DNA from: Palsa-504 sp963742795
GTDB lineage: Bacteria; Actinomycetota; Actinomycetes; Streptosporangiales; Streptosporangiaceae
NCBI GenBank assembly: GCA_963742795.1
Contig: CAVUNL010000026.1
Coordinates: 434,001-498,000 of the forward strand
Direction: 5' to 3'
Length of the DNA: 64,000 nt
The position numbers were made by a program, and so were the translations under genes. Under the pieces are notes generated by a model. The model saw only the letters and a list, made by a program, of their open reading frames with translations. It was not told the DNA's origin and ran no database searches. Below are positions 16,466 through 25,212 of this stretch, in pieces; the stretch's first letter is position 1, and the number at the start of each line of letters is the position of its first letter.

Positions 16466-17992
16466 CTATGCCTGCGCTTGGACCATCTGCTGGATCTGCA
16501 GGATCACGAACTCGGCCGGGCGCAGCGGCGCGAACCCGACCAGGATGTTGACCCGCCCGAGGTTCTGGTCGTTCGGCGTGGTGGTCTCGGCGTCGCACTT
16601 CACGAAGTAGGCGGCCTGCGGGGTACTTCCCTGGAATGCGCCCTGCCGGAACAGGCCCTGCATGAACGCTCCCACGTTCAGGCGGATCTGGGCCCAGAGG
16701 GGCTCGTCGTTCGGCTCGAACACGACCCACTGGGAGCCCCGGTACAAAGACTCCTCCAGGTACAGGGCCAGCCGTCTGACTGGCACGTACTTGTACTCAT
16801 CGGCGAGCTCGTCCGCCCCGCGCAGGGTCCGGGATCCCCAGACCACCCGGCCGATAACCGGGAAGGTCCGGAAGCAGTTGATGCCGAGCGGGTTCAGCTC
16901 GCCGTTTTCGTCGTTGGTCAGGTTGACGGTCAGGTCGCTTACCCCGGCCAGGGTCGCGTCGATGCCGGCCGGCGCCTTCCAGACGCCGCGGGCGGTGTCA
17001 GTCCGGGCCATGATCCCGGCGACGGCGCCACAAGGCACGAACGTCCGCAGCCGGTTCTCCGACGTGGGGTCGGGCTCGCGCAGGCGCGGGAAGTAGAGCG
17101 CGGCATTGCGGGCCGCAGTCCCGGTCAGTCCGAGGGTTCCGAGCTGCGCGATCGCGTTGCCGGTGGTCAAGTCGGGTGGCGAATCGACGATCAGCATGGC
17201 CCGCCGGGTGACGCAGTAGTTCAGCGCGGCCGAGTACACGCCGGGTGATGTCTGGTCCGTGTCGTCCAGGGTCGGTGGCGGGATGCAGAGCAGGTTGAAC
17301 AGGTCGGCCTCGTCGAGCGCCCACAACCCTTGATGCTGGGCCTGAAGGGTCCCGCCGATGTAGTCGTTGTCGGTCAGCGTCCCGCCGTCGGTACCCGCCG
17401 TCCCGACCGTGTACGTGCCCGGTGCGGGTGTCGTCGTAGGCAGCGGTCCGGCCACGGTGAGCAGGACCGAGTCCTCCTCCAGCACATGTTGCACGTTCCG
17501 GCCCTGTGCGAGCACGGTGAGGTTCGGGAAGGTCTCGGAGTCGCCCGACACCGTGTCGGTGACGGTCAGGTTGAACAGGTCTGAGGACTGCACGCCGTAA
17601 CGTTGCGCCACGTACGGATCGGTGCTGCCAGCGGTGATGGTGACGCTCAACCCAGCGGACCAGGCGCCGGGGCTGGCCGCCGCCAGCGCCAGGCCGCCGG
17701 CCGTGATCGTCGAGGCGGTGGCATCGCTGCTGGCCAGCCGAACCACCAGGGCCTGGCCGCCGCCGTTGGCGAAGAAATCACTCACCGCGAAGCTGACCGT
17801 ACTCTGCATCCACAGGCCACCGAAGATCCGCTGGTAGTCGGCGAAGCCGTTCACCATGACGGGATCGTTCACGGGGCCCTTCAGCGCGCGGCCGAGGAAC
17901 GCGGTGATCGAGGTCGCCACCCCGGTGATCGGCCGGATCCCGCTCGGGATCTCGGTGACGTAGACACCCGGGTACAAAGTGACGGGCGGCAT
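16466..17992 (-). CDS. Contractile tail sheath protein
   Basis: 508 residues. MPPVTLYPGVYVTEIPSG and PITGVATSITAFLGRALKGP are the classic N-terminus of contractile sheath proteins. The C-terminal domain carries the conserved VVWGSRTLRG and YVPVRRLALYLEESLYRGSQ segments and ends FVILQIQQMVQAQA. The C-terminal domain and the terminal arms mesh neighbouring subunits during contraction. The ATGA start overlaps the stop of the upstream Cys-rich gene. The insertion domain between (~95-270) is moderate in size. Confidence 0.92.
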   Translation of the reverse strand: MPPVTLYPGVYVTEIPSGIRPITGVATSITAFLGRALKGPVNDPVMVNGFADYQRIFGGLWMQSTVSFAVSDFFANGGGQALVVRLASSDATASTITAGGLALAAASPGAWSAGLSVTITAGSTDPYVAQRYGVQSSDLFNLTVTDTVSGDSETFPNLTVLAQGRNVQHVLEEDSVLLTVAGPLPTTTPAPGTYTVGTAGTDGGTLTDNDYIGGTLQAQHQGLWALDEADLFNLLCIPPPTLDDTDQTSPGVYSAALNYCVTRRAMLIVDSPPDLTTGNAIAQLGTLGLTGTAARNAALYFPRLREPDPTSENRLRTFVPCGAVAGIMARTDTARGVWKAPAGIDATLAGVSDLTVNLTNDENGELNPLGINCFRTFPVIGRVVWGSRTLRGADELADEYKYVPVRRLALYLEESLYRGSQWVVFEPNDEPLWAQIRLNVGAFMQGLFRQGAFQGSTPQAAYFVKCDAETTTPNDQNLGRVNILVGFAPLRPAEFVILQIQQMVQAQA

Positions 17993-19041
17993 CAGGACCG
18001 TCCTCCCTCATCGTGACCGTAACGGCCGCCGGCCGACCCGCGGTCCCGGTCCCGGTCCCGGTCCCGGTCGCGGTCCCGGTCCCGGTCGCGGTCGCGGTCG
18101 CGGTCTTCGCCGCGGCCCTCACCGTTGCCACGGAGGTCATCGTCGCCTCGCCCCGGATCGTCCTGATCTTGGCGCGGATGGGACTTCAGCCGGATGTACT
18201 CGGCGAAGACCTGGTCCGCGGTGTGCTCCTCCAGCTGCTGGCAGGCAGCTGTCCTCTGATCCTGGTGACACTGGTAAACGGCCTGCTGGCGAACCAGTTC
18301 CGAGACGGCCGCATAGCCCTTGATCTGGCAGGTCAGCGTCCTGCACAGGCAGTCGACATATGCATTTACATGCTCGAAGCCACGCCAGACGGTTTCCTCG
18401 TGATCACGAGCGACCAGGGCGGCCGCGTACAGCATCTCGAAGTCCACGCTGCGGGAATCGCTGGCCATTTTCGACACGATCCCGGCTGTTTCGGTCTTCA
18501 GGTCGCTCACCCGCTTGGCGAGATTCACCGGCTCCGCGATCAGGTCCGTGAAGACAGCTACGGCGGCTGCGGTGCGCCGTTCGATGTCGGCGATCGCCGA
18601 CGCGATGTCCTCGGGACGGCAATCTTGCGCCATGTCATCGAAATCGCAGTCGTCGTCGAACGCGCACCCCTGCTTCGGATCACATGCCCTTAGGCGGCCC
18701 TGCACGATGGAGAAGGCCCGATCCAGAAGCCGAATCTTGTTGTCGTTGTCCACCAGGCACCTGAGCTGATCGATGACCTGGTTGAGCTGCTTGGCCAGGT
18801 CGTCAACGTCGGGCTTGGCCGTAGACCGAGCCAAGCCGTACGCGCTCCGCGCGCCGTCGTACTGCGTGCGTGCTTGGGTCAACTCGTCCTCGTGGGCCTT
18901 GTTGTAGTCCGCCTGAGCCTGGATTCCCGTGGCCCGGCATTTCAGATTGTCGAGTAGCTCCGGGTCGCAATCCGCACAGGGCGTCGGACCGCCCTCCGGG
19001 CTGACTGGTCCCGTTCCCGCTCCGGTCTGGGCAGTGGTCAT
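17992..19041 (-). CDS. Cys-rich coiled-coil protein with Arg-Asp repeat tail, first gene of eCIS operon
   Basis: 349 residues. It is soluble, with no signal peptide or membrane span. Residues ~25-110 and ~150-200 are predicted coiled coil (YNKAHEDELTQARTQYDGAR; LNQVIDQLRCLVDNDNKIRL). It has many Cys in pairs (CADCDPE, CDFDDMAQDC, CLCRTLTC). The C-terminal ~60 residues are low complexity, with about a dozen Arg-Asp dipeptides encoded by a hexanucleotide repeat, then a Gly/His/Asp end. ATG at 19041 has GGAGG six bases upstream. As the first gene of the minus-strand operon, coupled to sheath, it is probably an eCIS assembly or particle factor. I do not recognise a named family. Confidence 0.7.
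   Translation of the reverse strand: MTTAQTGAGTGPVSPEGGPTPCADCDPELLDNLKCRATGIQAQADYNKAHEDELTQARTQYDGARSAYGLARSTAKPDVDDLAKQLNQVIDQLRCLVDNDNKIRLLDRAFSIVQGRLRACDPKQGCAFDDDCDFDDMAQDCRPEDIASAIADIERRTAAAVAVFTDLIAEPVNLAKRVSDLKTETAGIVSKMASDSRSVDFEMLYAAALVARDHEETVWRGFEHVNAYVDCLCRTLTCQIKGYAAVSELVRQQAVYQCHQDQRTAACQQLEEHTADQVFAEYIRLKSHPRQDQDDPGRGDDDLRGNGEGRGEDRDRDRDRDRDRDRDRDRDRDRGSAGGRYGHDEGGRS
18041..18104. repeat. Hexanucleotide tandem repeat (CGGTCC/CGGTCG)
   Basis: About ten units of CGGTCC or CGGTCG in a row, encoding the alternating Arg-Asp tail of the gene at 17992-19041. Units of six bases keep frame, so slippage would change tail length without breaking the protein. Confidence 0.9.
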
Positions 19042-19219
19042 CGAATTCCTCCCTGATCGGCCTGCCCGATGATTCTCGGCGTCGAGGCGTCACCGGACCG
19101 TCGCAGGCTCATGCTCCTGGCCAGGCAACGCCGGCTCACCGGGCCTGGGATCCCTGGAGCGGCGGCCGTTGACACTCCGACGACGCTGAGGTGACAGCAG
19201 TAGTTGGAGAATCCCCGTC

Positions 19220-19435
19220 ATGTCGCCACAACGGGCCGAAGCAGGAGTGTGCATTGTCCGAGTCGAGGTCCAGTCAGCACATCTGCTCATTACGGTTATG
19301 ACCGATCGCAACCTCGGCCGCACCATGCATCCGGCCGCGTCCCATCCTGAACGCCGCTTCACCGATCTCGAGGAGGCGCTTCAGGCCGTCGCGGACTTCC
19401 TGCGCTCTTTCGGCGAGCGTAGCCAGGCACGGTAG
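19220..19435 (+). CDS. Small conserved-looking hypothetical protein
   Basis: 71 residues. CIVRVEVQSAHLLITVMTDR, then HPAASHPERRFTDLEEALQAVADFLRSF, has an alternating beta pattern followed by an amphipathic helix and looks like a real small domain. GGAG lies about 9 bases upstream of ATG at 19220. It is divergent from the eCIS operon. I do not recognise a characterised family. Confidence 0.5.
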   Translation: MSPQRAEAGVCIVRVEVQSAHLLITVMTDRNLGRTMHPAASHPERRFTDLEEALQAVADFLRSFGERSQAR

Positions 19436-19824
19436 CCGGAGCAGGCGCTCGCGGTCGCCGCCATCTGGCGGCGCACGTGCACTCCAGCACCGGGCAGCTG
19501 AGCATCAGCGCCGGCCGGATCGAACTGGCGCCGTGGAGCTTCCTCCGGCTCGCCGGCCCCTGAAACGCGGTGCCTGTTTAGCCGGCAAAGGCCTGCAATT
19601 GCCCTATCACTCACCGTGAATGCCCGGCCTAGGCACTCTTATTTACGCAAACAGCCAGGTCCACGGCGTGTCGTCTCGACCGGGAACGAAACGGCACGGT
19701 AAAACTGGACCAGCCGCCAGGCCCCAGAGAATACCCGGCTAGTTCATCAGAATTAACTAAGCGTCAGCACCAGCGTAATCGTTACAGTGCCCCATTCACC
19801 GATAAGAAACCGGACCGTCCACCG
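19436..19824. other. Intergenic stretch before the DUF4232 gene
   Basis: About 390 bases with no credible gene in six frames. The right part (19,740-19,800) is lower in GC than its surroundings and is the likely promoter region of the exported DUF4232 protein. Confidence 0.5.
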
Positions 19825-19923
19825 ATGAGCCTCTTACCGCTGCCCGCGCGGCACCGCGCCTATCGGCCGGCCCGCGGCCGGCCAGCCAGCCAGCCTCACC
19901 AATCCGCCGGAGGTACTCCGACT

Positions 19924-22034
19924 ATGGCCCCGAGCATCCCCAAGGCGCCCGCGGTTCTGCGGGCGATTACGGCTGCCGTGGCCGTCGTGGTCCTTACCGC
20001 GGGCCCGGCCTCGGCCCGCTCAGCCGTCTTTACGAACGCCGCCGCTCCTGCCTCTCCGGCCCGGTGCCAGCCCGCTGACCTGGGCATTAGCGTGCCCGCC
20101 GCCATCGCGGGCGACCCTGACGAGGGAATGGGGAAACGAGCCTGGAATATCGTTTTCCGCAATAACTCCAAGACCACGTGCTCGCTGCGCGGCTGGCCGC
20201 GGATCGCGGTCCGCACGACCGCGGGAAAGACTGTTGCCACCACGGTCAGCAAGGTGAATTACAGCAACCTCGCCCCGGTCCCGGACACCGAGATCGTCCT
20301 GCCGGCCGGGCAGAGCGCCATTGTCACGGCCACGTCCGCGACCGCCCCGGGCCGCTGCGTCACCCGGTGGACGCTCGGGCTGACCCTGCCGGGAGCGGCC
20401 CGCCCGGTCACGGTCCGCGGCCCGGCCGGCTCCTTCGCCCCGTGCGTGGGCGGGCCGCTGCGGCTGTCGCCTTTTTACGCCGAGCAGACCCTGACCCGCG
20501 ACATCAAGGCCCTGAGCAGCTCGGCGGCTCCGTCGCCCTTCGCCGCCGCTACGGGCGCGGAGCCCGCCACTTGCGCCACCGCCGCGCTGCGGGCCAGCGT
20601 CACCTCGGTCGCGGACGAGCACGATGGGTCCATCATCGAACTGCGGCTCAGCAACGCTGGCCAGGCGTGCGTGCTACCCGAGGGCTGGCCGACGGTGCGG
20701 CTGGACGAGGCCGGCGGCGCCAGCCAGGTAGCCAAGATCTTCCCCGACACCGCCGCCGTCCAGGCCGGGCGCAAGCTGCTCACCACCTACCAGCACGGCA
20801 GCACGCAGAGCACGGCGCTGACCCTGTCGCGAGGCGGGTCGGTCTCCGTCGCGCTGTTCGCCGCGGCCACCGGGCCGCAGGCCTGCCAGCGGGTCACCTC
20901 GCTGGTTGTCTACCCGACCACGGCAGCACGTGGCGCGGGCCGCGCCGCCCCGCTGGCCACCCCGGTCCGGATCTGCGGCGCGCCCCGGGTTCTGTCGTTC
21001 GTGCCGAGCGGTTCCGGCGCCCGGGCCATGGCCATCGCCCACGACGCGCTGGCTACCGCGCAGTCCCATTCCGCGCAGGCCGATTCCGCGCAGGCCGATT
21101 CCGCGCAGGCCGATTCCGCGCAGGCCGATTCCGCGCAGGCTAACGGCCGGAGCGGCTTCTACTCCGGAACCGACAGCGCCGCCCCGCAGGCGTGCGGCAA
21201 CGGCAGCGGCCCCTACACCGAGCCGCCGGCGGCTGCAGCAAGGGCAGTGCCGGCGCGTACGGCGAGTACATCGGCGAGGTGGGCTCGTTCATGAACTGGC
21301 AGCACTGCACCACCGCCGGGCTGGCCTGGGAGCAGGCCAACTACAACATGGCCACCGACAACGTGGTCAAGTTCAGCACCGGCCTCGGCGCCGCCGCCTA
21401 CTGGTTCGCGGCCGGCCCCGGGCGTGACCCGCACTACAACGGCAGCACCGCGGAGGCCGCGATCTGGGGCCAGGAGCAGGCGCAACAGGCCCTTTCGGAC
21501 CTGGGCGGCAAGGTCTTCGACTTCCGCTACATCTTCATGGACATCGAGAACAACGGCGTGCCGCCCGACGAGGACGGCTGGAACACGGTCTGGAACGGCC
21601 CGTGCGGCAACACCGTGAAGACCGGATACATCCCCGCCAATGTCGACTTCGCCACCTGGGTGGGCTTCGCCGACTACATCAATAATCACTCGTCCTACCT
21701 GGCGGGCGTCTATTCCTCGGGCGGTAACTGGTACGGCTCATGGGCCGGGATCTTCGGCAACGAGAAGCTCAGCAACACCGCCGAATGGACGTTCACTAAC
21801 GAGCAGGCGCAGCTGGACTTCCCGTCCGGGTTCTCCGGCTCCCACGCCAGCGCGCAGTGGTTCTCCGGCGAGCCGGCCGCCTGCGACCTGCTGTGGCAGT
21901 GGTCCGGCGGGAACGGCGTGCTCAACGGCTACGGCGACTTCGACGTAGCCAAAGCGGCCAACGACGCCAGCCCCGCGTGCGCGCCGACGCCCCCGCCCCC
22001 GCCCCCGCCCCCGGTGATCATTCACCATCACTAG
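19924..22034 (+). pseudogene. Secreted DUF4232 / glycoside-hydrolase-like protein, split by a frameshift
   Basis: ATG at 19924 has GGAGG about 10 bases upstream and opens a signal peptide (AVLRAITAAVAVVVLTAG, then PASA). Two DUF4232-type domains follow (~35-165 and ~180-340; CQPADL... and ...CATAALRASV). Then come five SAQAD repeats and GFYSGTDSAAPQACGNGSGPYTEP. At ~21,225-21,240 the frame is lost. The next frame continues immediately with CSKGSAGAYGEYIGEVG to 22034, including FRYIFMDIENNG, which resembles GH25 / DUF1906-like (Rv2525c) hydrolase domains. A single missing base in the CCGCCGGCGG stretch would restore one ~700-residue protein. The product is either a pseudogene or an intact gene with a sequencing error. 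Confidence 0.7.
21069..21140. repeat. 15-bp tandem repeat, five units
   Basis: Unit TTCCGCGCAGGCCGA (with shifts of register) repeats almost perfectly five times and encodes SAQAD repeats in the linker of the DUF4232 protein. The unit keeps frame. Confidence 0.9.
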
Positions 22035-22114
22035 CGCCTGGGCCGTGCCACGTCACGTCCCCAGACCGGTTCCCGTCCTCGGCCCCGGAGGTACCGTGGA
22101 AGCGGAGTCCAGCT

Positions 22115-22591
22115 ATGACCGAACGCAAGCCACCGGACCTCAGCTTCACCTCATGGATCGACCGGCAGATCAACGAGGCGGCCGAGCGGGGGGCCTTCGA
22201 CAATCTGCCCGGCGCGGGTAAGCCGCTGCCCAAGCGGACCGGCGCCGATGCCGCCCAGGCCTGGCTGCGGGACTACTTGCGCCGCGAGGGCGTGTCCGCC
22301 GACGAGCTCCTGCCCACCCCGCTAAAGCTGCGCAAGGAGACCGAACGCCTGGCCGAGACGGTCCAGGACCTGGGCAGCGAGCAGGAGGTCCGCGCCGTCG
22401 TCGCGGACATCAACCGGCGCATTATCGAGTGGCGCCGGATCCCGGCCGGCCCGCCCGTATTCCTCCCGCTCCTGGACGCGGAAAGCTTGGTCGGCCGATG
22501 GCACGACGCGCATCCGGATCCTCCACGGCCGCCGTCTCCGGTTCCCGCACCAGCCCCACCGGCTCGACGGTGGCGTCGCCGCCGCCGCTGA
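22115..22591 (+). CDS. DUF1992 (DnaJ C28-type) protein
   Basis: 158 residues. SWIDRQINEAAERGAFDNLPGAGKPL is the signature of DUF1992 (DnaJ homologue subfamily C member 28 conserved domain), here as a stand-alone ~110-residue domain with an Arg/Pro-rich tail. Bacterial members have no firmly assigned function. ATG at 22115 has CGGAG 7 bases upstream. It stands alone between unrelated genes. Confidence 0.85.
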   Translation: MTERKPPDLSFTSWIDRQINEAAERGAFDNLPGAGKPLPKRTGADAAQAWLRDYLRREGVSADELLPTPLKLRKETERLAETVQDLGSEQEVRAVVADINRRIIEWRRIPAGPPVFLPLLDAESLVGRWHDAHPDPPRPPSPVPAPAPPARRWRRRRR

Positions 22592-22649
22592 CTCTCACAA
22601 CGAGACCTGCCAGTCGCAGGCCGGCGGCCGCCGGGCCCGCGGCGATGCG

Positions 22650-23279
22650 TCAGTAGAGGGTCAGGACGGGTCCGGTCTTCACGATGGTGCCGTTGTTGCC
22701 GCCGATGAACGCGTGGACCTTCAGGTGCGCGGTGTAGAGGATGAACGTATTCGAGACGCAACTGCTATTGCCGGGCCCGGTCAGGATGGTGGCGCCGATA
22801 TTCTGGCTGGACCCGCTGGCGCTATAGACAAGCGCTACCGCTCCCACCGAGAACGCGGACCCGGTCTGCTTCGCGCACATCGTCACCTTCACGCGTGCGG
22901 TGCCTATCTTTTCGTAGGAGCCAGAGGCGCTGACGACGTTGTCGCCGGGGATGCTGGGCACCGTGAAAGTGTGCGTCCCAGAACTGGTGCTCGAGGAACT
23001 CGTCGCGTGCGGGGAACTCGGACGCACGGAAGCCGTGGCCGTGGCGGAGGGCTTAGCGGCCGCGGAATGCTTGCGTGTCGGCGAGCTTGCTGGCGTCGGG
23101 GATGACGTGGGTGTACTCGTAAGCGCGGACGTCGGCGACGCCCCGGCCAGGGCCGACGATCCGCTTGGGGCCGCCGCCGATGGGACGGAAGAACTCGACC
23201 CACTCGCCCCGCACGCGCTCAAGCCAGCCCCGCAGATCACGGCAGCGATGATCACAGCCGGTACCCGGCACAACCTCAT
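22650..23279 (-). CDS. Putative lipoprotein with Ser/Thr-rich linker
   Basis: 209 residues. A lipoprotein signal (VIIAAVICGAGLSAC) gives a lipobox LSAC with Cys23. Then comes an ~75-residue Ser/Thr/Pro/Ala linker typical of actinobacterial wall-spanning proteins, and a ~110-residue C-terminal beta-rich domain (VVSASGSYEKIGTARVKVTM, with Cys in KVTMCAKQ and SSCVSN that may pair). No family recognised. It is probably surface-attached. AGGAG and GGAGG sit just upstream of ATG at 23279, and an AT-rich promoter region precedes it. Confidence 0.7.
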   Translation of the reverse strand: MRLCRVPAVIIAAVICGAGLSACGASGSSSSVPSAAAPSGSSALAGASPTSALTSTPTSSPTPASSPTRKHSAAAKPSATATASVRPSSPHATSSSSTSSGTHTFTVPSIPGDNVVSASGSYEKIGTARVKVTMCAKQTGSAFSVGAVALVYSASGSSQNIGATILTGPGNSSCVSNTFILYTAHLKVHAFIGGNNGTIVKTGPVLTLY

Positions 23280-23771
23280 GCTCCTACCCTCCGTTAAGTA
23301 ACCAAATGTTACACAAAGTGACTATAATGACTACGTTGTAACGATAGGTGATTGGCCCTGGGTCGCGTAGCGGACTTAACCAGAAACAGAGCACTTCAGC
23401 CGAGGCTCGTGTCCGTAGGGTCCCACCGTTCTCTGGTCGGCAACGTCATATGCCCAGATAGAGCCGGGCTTCCCGGCCAGCCGCTCCGGCCCCGGGCCGC
23501 GTACCGCCTCACATGGCGGCGGGTCCTCCAGTACCAGGCCGACGGCAATCCGCCTGACCGGTCACTGTAGCTTGCCGCGGCCGCGTTCAGAGTCCGGCGC
23601 GACTTTCTCGCCGCCCTGCGGTCGTGGTGGAGCTGTCCTAGTCAGCGGGCAGTTCGGTGATGGCGTAAACGGTCGCAGGTTCGGTGATGCCACCCCGGGT
23701 AGCGGCGTAATTGGGGTAACAGTGGCCTCGGCGGCGCGGGCGGCGGGACCTCGCGCCGAAGGCCAGGACGC
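23280..23771. promoter_or_regulatory. Non-coding stretch with AT-rich promoter for the lipoprotein gene
   Basis: About 490 bases without a credible gene. Bases 23,290-23,345 are sharply AT-rich for this genome and contain an inverted pair GTTACA (23308-23313) and TGTAAC (23337-23342), so this is the likely promoter/operator of the minus-strand lipoprotein gene. The remainder (23,350-23,770) shows nothing I can identify. Confidence 0.45.
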
Positions 23772-24140
23772 TCAGCCGCGGTCGTGGAGGGTCACCTGGT
23801 AGCCGTCGGGGTCCGCGAACGTGAAAGTGCGGCCGAACGGCCCGTCGACGGGCGCTGAGACGATCGTCGTGCCGGCGGCGGCGAGGGCGTCGTGGATGTC
23901 CTGCGCGTCGGGGGCGTGCAGCCACAGCGCCATTCCCTGGCCCGGCTGAGCGATCGCGTCCAGGTCGGTGCCCGCGACGACGTCGCGGACGGCGAACGCG
24001 ATCGGCTTGGTGTCGAACACGACGGCGTGCGGCGGTCCTGCGTCGGAGCGCTTCAGCCCCAGGTACTGCTCGTAGAAAGCGGCGGAACGCTCCAGGTCGC
24101 GCACCTGCAGTGAAATGAAGTCGGGTCCGGTGACGGCCAC
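23772..24140 (-). CDS. VOC-family (glyoxalase/bleomycin-resistance fold) protein
   Basis: 122 residues: FISLQVRDLERSAAFYEQYLGL at the N-terminus and GRTFTFADPDGYQVTLHD at the C-terminus are the hallmarks of the vicinal oxygen chelate fold, with metal-ligand-type positions. Family members isomerise, open or sequester small molecules; the substrate is unknown here. GTG at 24140 has a perfect AGGAGG 8 bases upstream; the longer frame to 24185 overlaps the operator. It is divergent from a MarR gene with two palindromes between them, so it is probably repressed by that regulator. Confidence 0.85.
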   Translation of the reverse strand: MAVTGPDFISLQVRDLERSAAFYEQYLGLKRSDAGPPHAVVFDTKPIAFAVRDVVAGTDLDAIAQPGQGMALWLHAPDAQDIHDALAAAGTTIVSAPVDGPFGRTFTFADPDGYQVTLHDRG

Positions 24141-24161
24141 GATCCTTGCCTCCTCATTGGA

Positions 24162-24206
24162 TGTCAGTCTTCTGACACACCACAATGTATGTCAGACTAC
24201 TGACAT
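24162..24206. promoter_or_regulatory. Two MarR-type palindromic operators
   Basis: Site 1 (24162-24177) is TGTCAG-TCTT-CTGACA. Site 2 (24189-24206) is ATGTCAG-ACTA-CTGACAT and overlaps the marR start codon. Both are perfect palindromes with a 4-base centre, and their centres are 28 bases apart. They lie in the 64-bp divergent spacer, so one dimer pair could control both genes and the regulator itself. Confidence 0.8.
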
Positions 24207-24723
24207 GAGTCAAGGCGAGCCCGGAATCGAGCTGGATACATCGCTGGGGTACCTGCTGAAGGCGGCCGCGAGCGCCCTGCACTCTGCCCTGGAGGCCGTG
24301 CTGAGGCCGCTTGGCATGACGATCACCCACTACGCCTGCCTGGAGCTGCTTGCCCAGCGACCGGGTCTGTCCAACTCCGAGCTTGCCCGCGGCGCCTTCG
24401 TCACCCGGCAGTCGATGAACGTGCTCCTGCAGGCCCTCGAACGCCAGGGACTCGTTGTCCGCCCGGCACAGGCACCCGTCGGCAGGGCCCTGCCGACCGA
24501 GCTGACCGCCCGCGGGCGCCGCCAGCTCAAGGTGGCCAGCGCCGCGGTTCGCCGTGTCGAGCAAGACATGCTGGCCAATCTGGATGTCAGCGAACAAAAT
24601 CAGATGCGGCGCCTGCTCACTGCGTGCATCGCCTCATTGACCGAACCGCCCGCATCGGGCGACGTGACTCCTCCGGACCGGCCGCCTGCATCAGGGCAGG
24701 TGGCGCAGGCAGCAACACCCTGA
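24205..24723 (+). CDS. MarR-family transcriptional regulator
   Basis: 172 residues. Winged helix-turn-helix core: ITHYACLELLAQRPGLSNSE, LARGAFVTRQSMNVLLQALERQGLV (recognition helix), then a wing with GRALPTELTARGR and a C-terminal dimerisation helix. The tail after ~150 is Pro-rich and unconserved. ATG at 24205 has no clear ribosome-binding site and lies inside the second operator palindrome, suggesting a leaderless, autorepressed message. Presumed ligand-responsive repressor of the divergent VOC gene. Confidence 0.85.
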   Translation: MSQGEPGIELDTSLGYLLKAAASALHSALEAVLRPLGMTITHYACLELLAQRPGLSNSELARGAFVTRQSMNVLLQALERQGLVVRPAQAPVGRALPTELTARGRRQLKVASAAVRRVEQDMLANLDVSEQNQMRRLLTACIASLTEPPASGDVTPPDRPPASGQVAQAATP

Positions 24724-24915
24724 TGACGCGCGGTTTGCGCGCTGCGGTGATGAGCGCATAGCGCCTCCAATTCTTCCGCCCCGGTGTCGGCCTCCGGCGC
24801 TGTGTGGCTCGCGATTTTCGTGGCCGGCGCCGCCTGGCGTCTGCGCCGCGATACCGCCAGAGTGTGATCCAGTGGGTGAGGCCGGGCGAGGGCGTGTCCG
24901 CTGGCGAGCTGTCCG

Positions 24916-25119
24916 CTAGGCGAAGTCGCGGATCTGCTCCGCGTACGCGTCGCTGCCGGCAATCGCCTTGGCGAAGATCGCCGGGTTGGTGGTCACCCCC
25001 ACCACGTGGTCATGAGCGACCAGGTCGGCTAGGCTGCCGGTCACCAGCCGCTGGCGGCTCAGGTCATCGAGCCAGATTGAGACGCCCTTGGCGCCGAGTT
25101 CAGTCAGCGGATCAGCCAT
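24916..25119 (-). pseudogene. tal: Transaldolase N-terminal fragment
   Basis: 67 residues that match the start of actinobacterial transaldolase: GVSIWLDDLSRQRL, then LVAHDHVVGVTTNPAIFAKAI. A full enzyme is about 370 residues, and the Schiff-base lysine region is absent. After a stop at 24916 I find no continuation in any frame. It therefore looks like a remnant of a pentose-phosphate gene, not a functional enzyme. A purine-rich ribosome-binding site is retained upstream. Confidence 0.75.
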
Positions 25120-25212
25120 GTCGCGATCCTTTCTGCCCGAGCGGGCAGCTCGTGTTCACTGTGGTACGCCAGCCAGCGCGAAGAACTCCCCGGGCGACGA
25201 GCAGCGCTGGCG

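Noticed and set aside
18041..18104. Possible CRISPR-like or other array in the CGGTCC repeat
   Set aside because: Unit is six bases without spacers; it is an in-frame codon repeat for Arg-Asp.
21069..21140. Possible regulatory iteron array
   Set aside because: 15-bp units are in frame inside a coding linker (SAQAD), so they are a protein repeat.
23352..23570. 72-residue plus-strand frame
   Set aside because: No ribosome-binding site, Arg/Pro-rich shadow composition and no recognisable motif.
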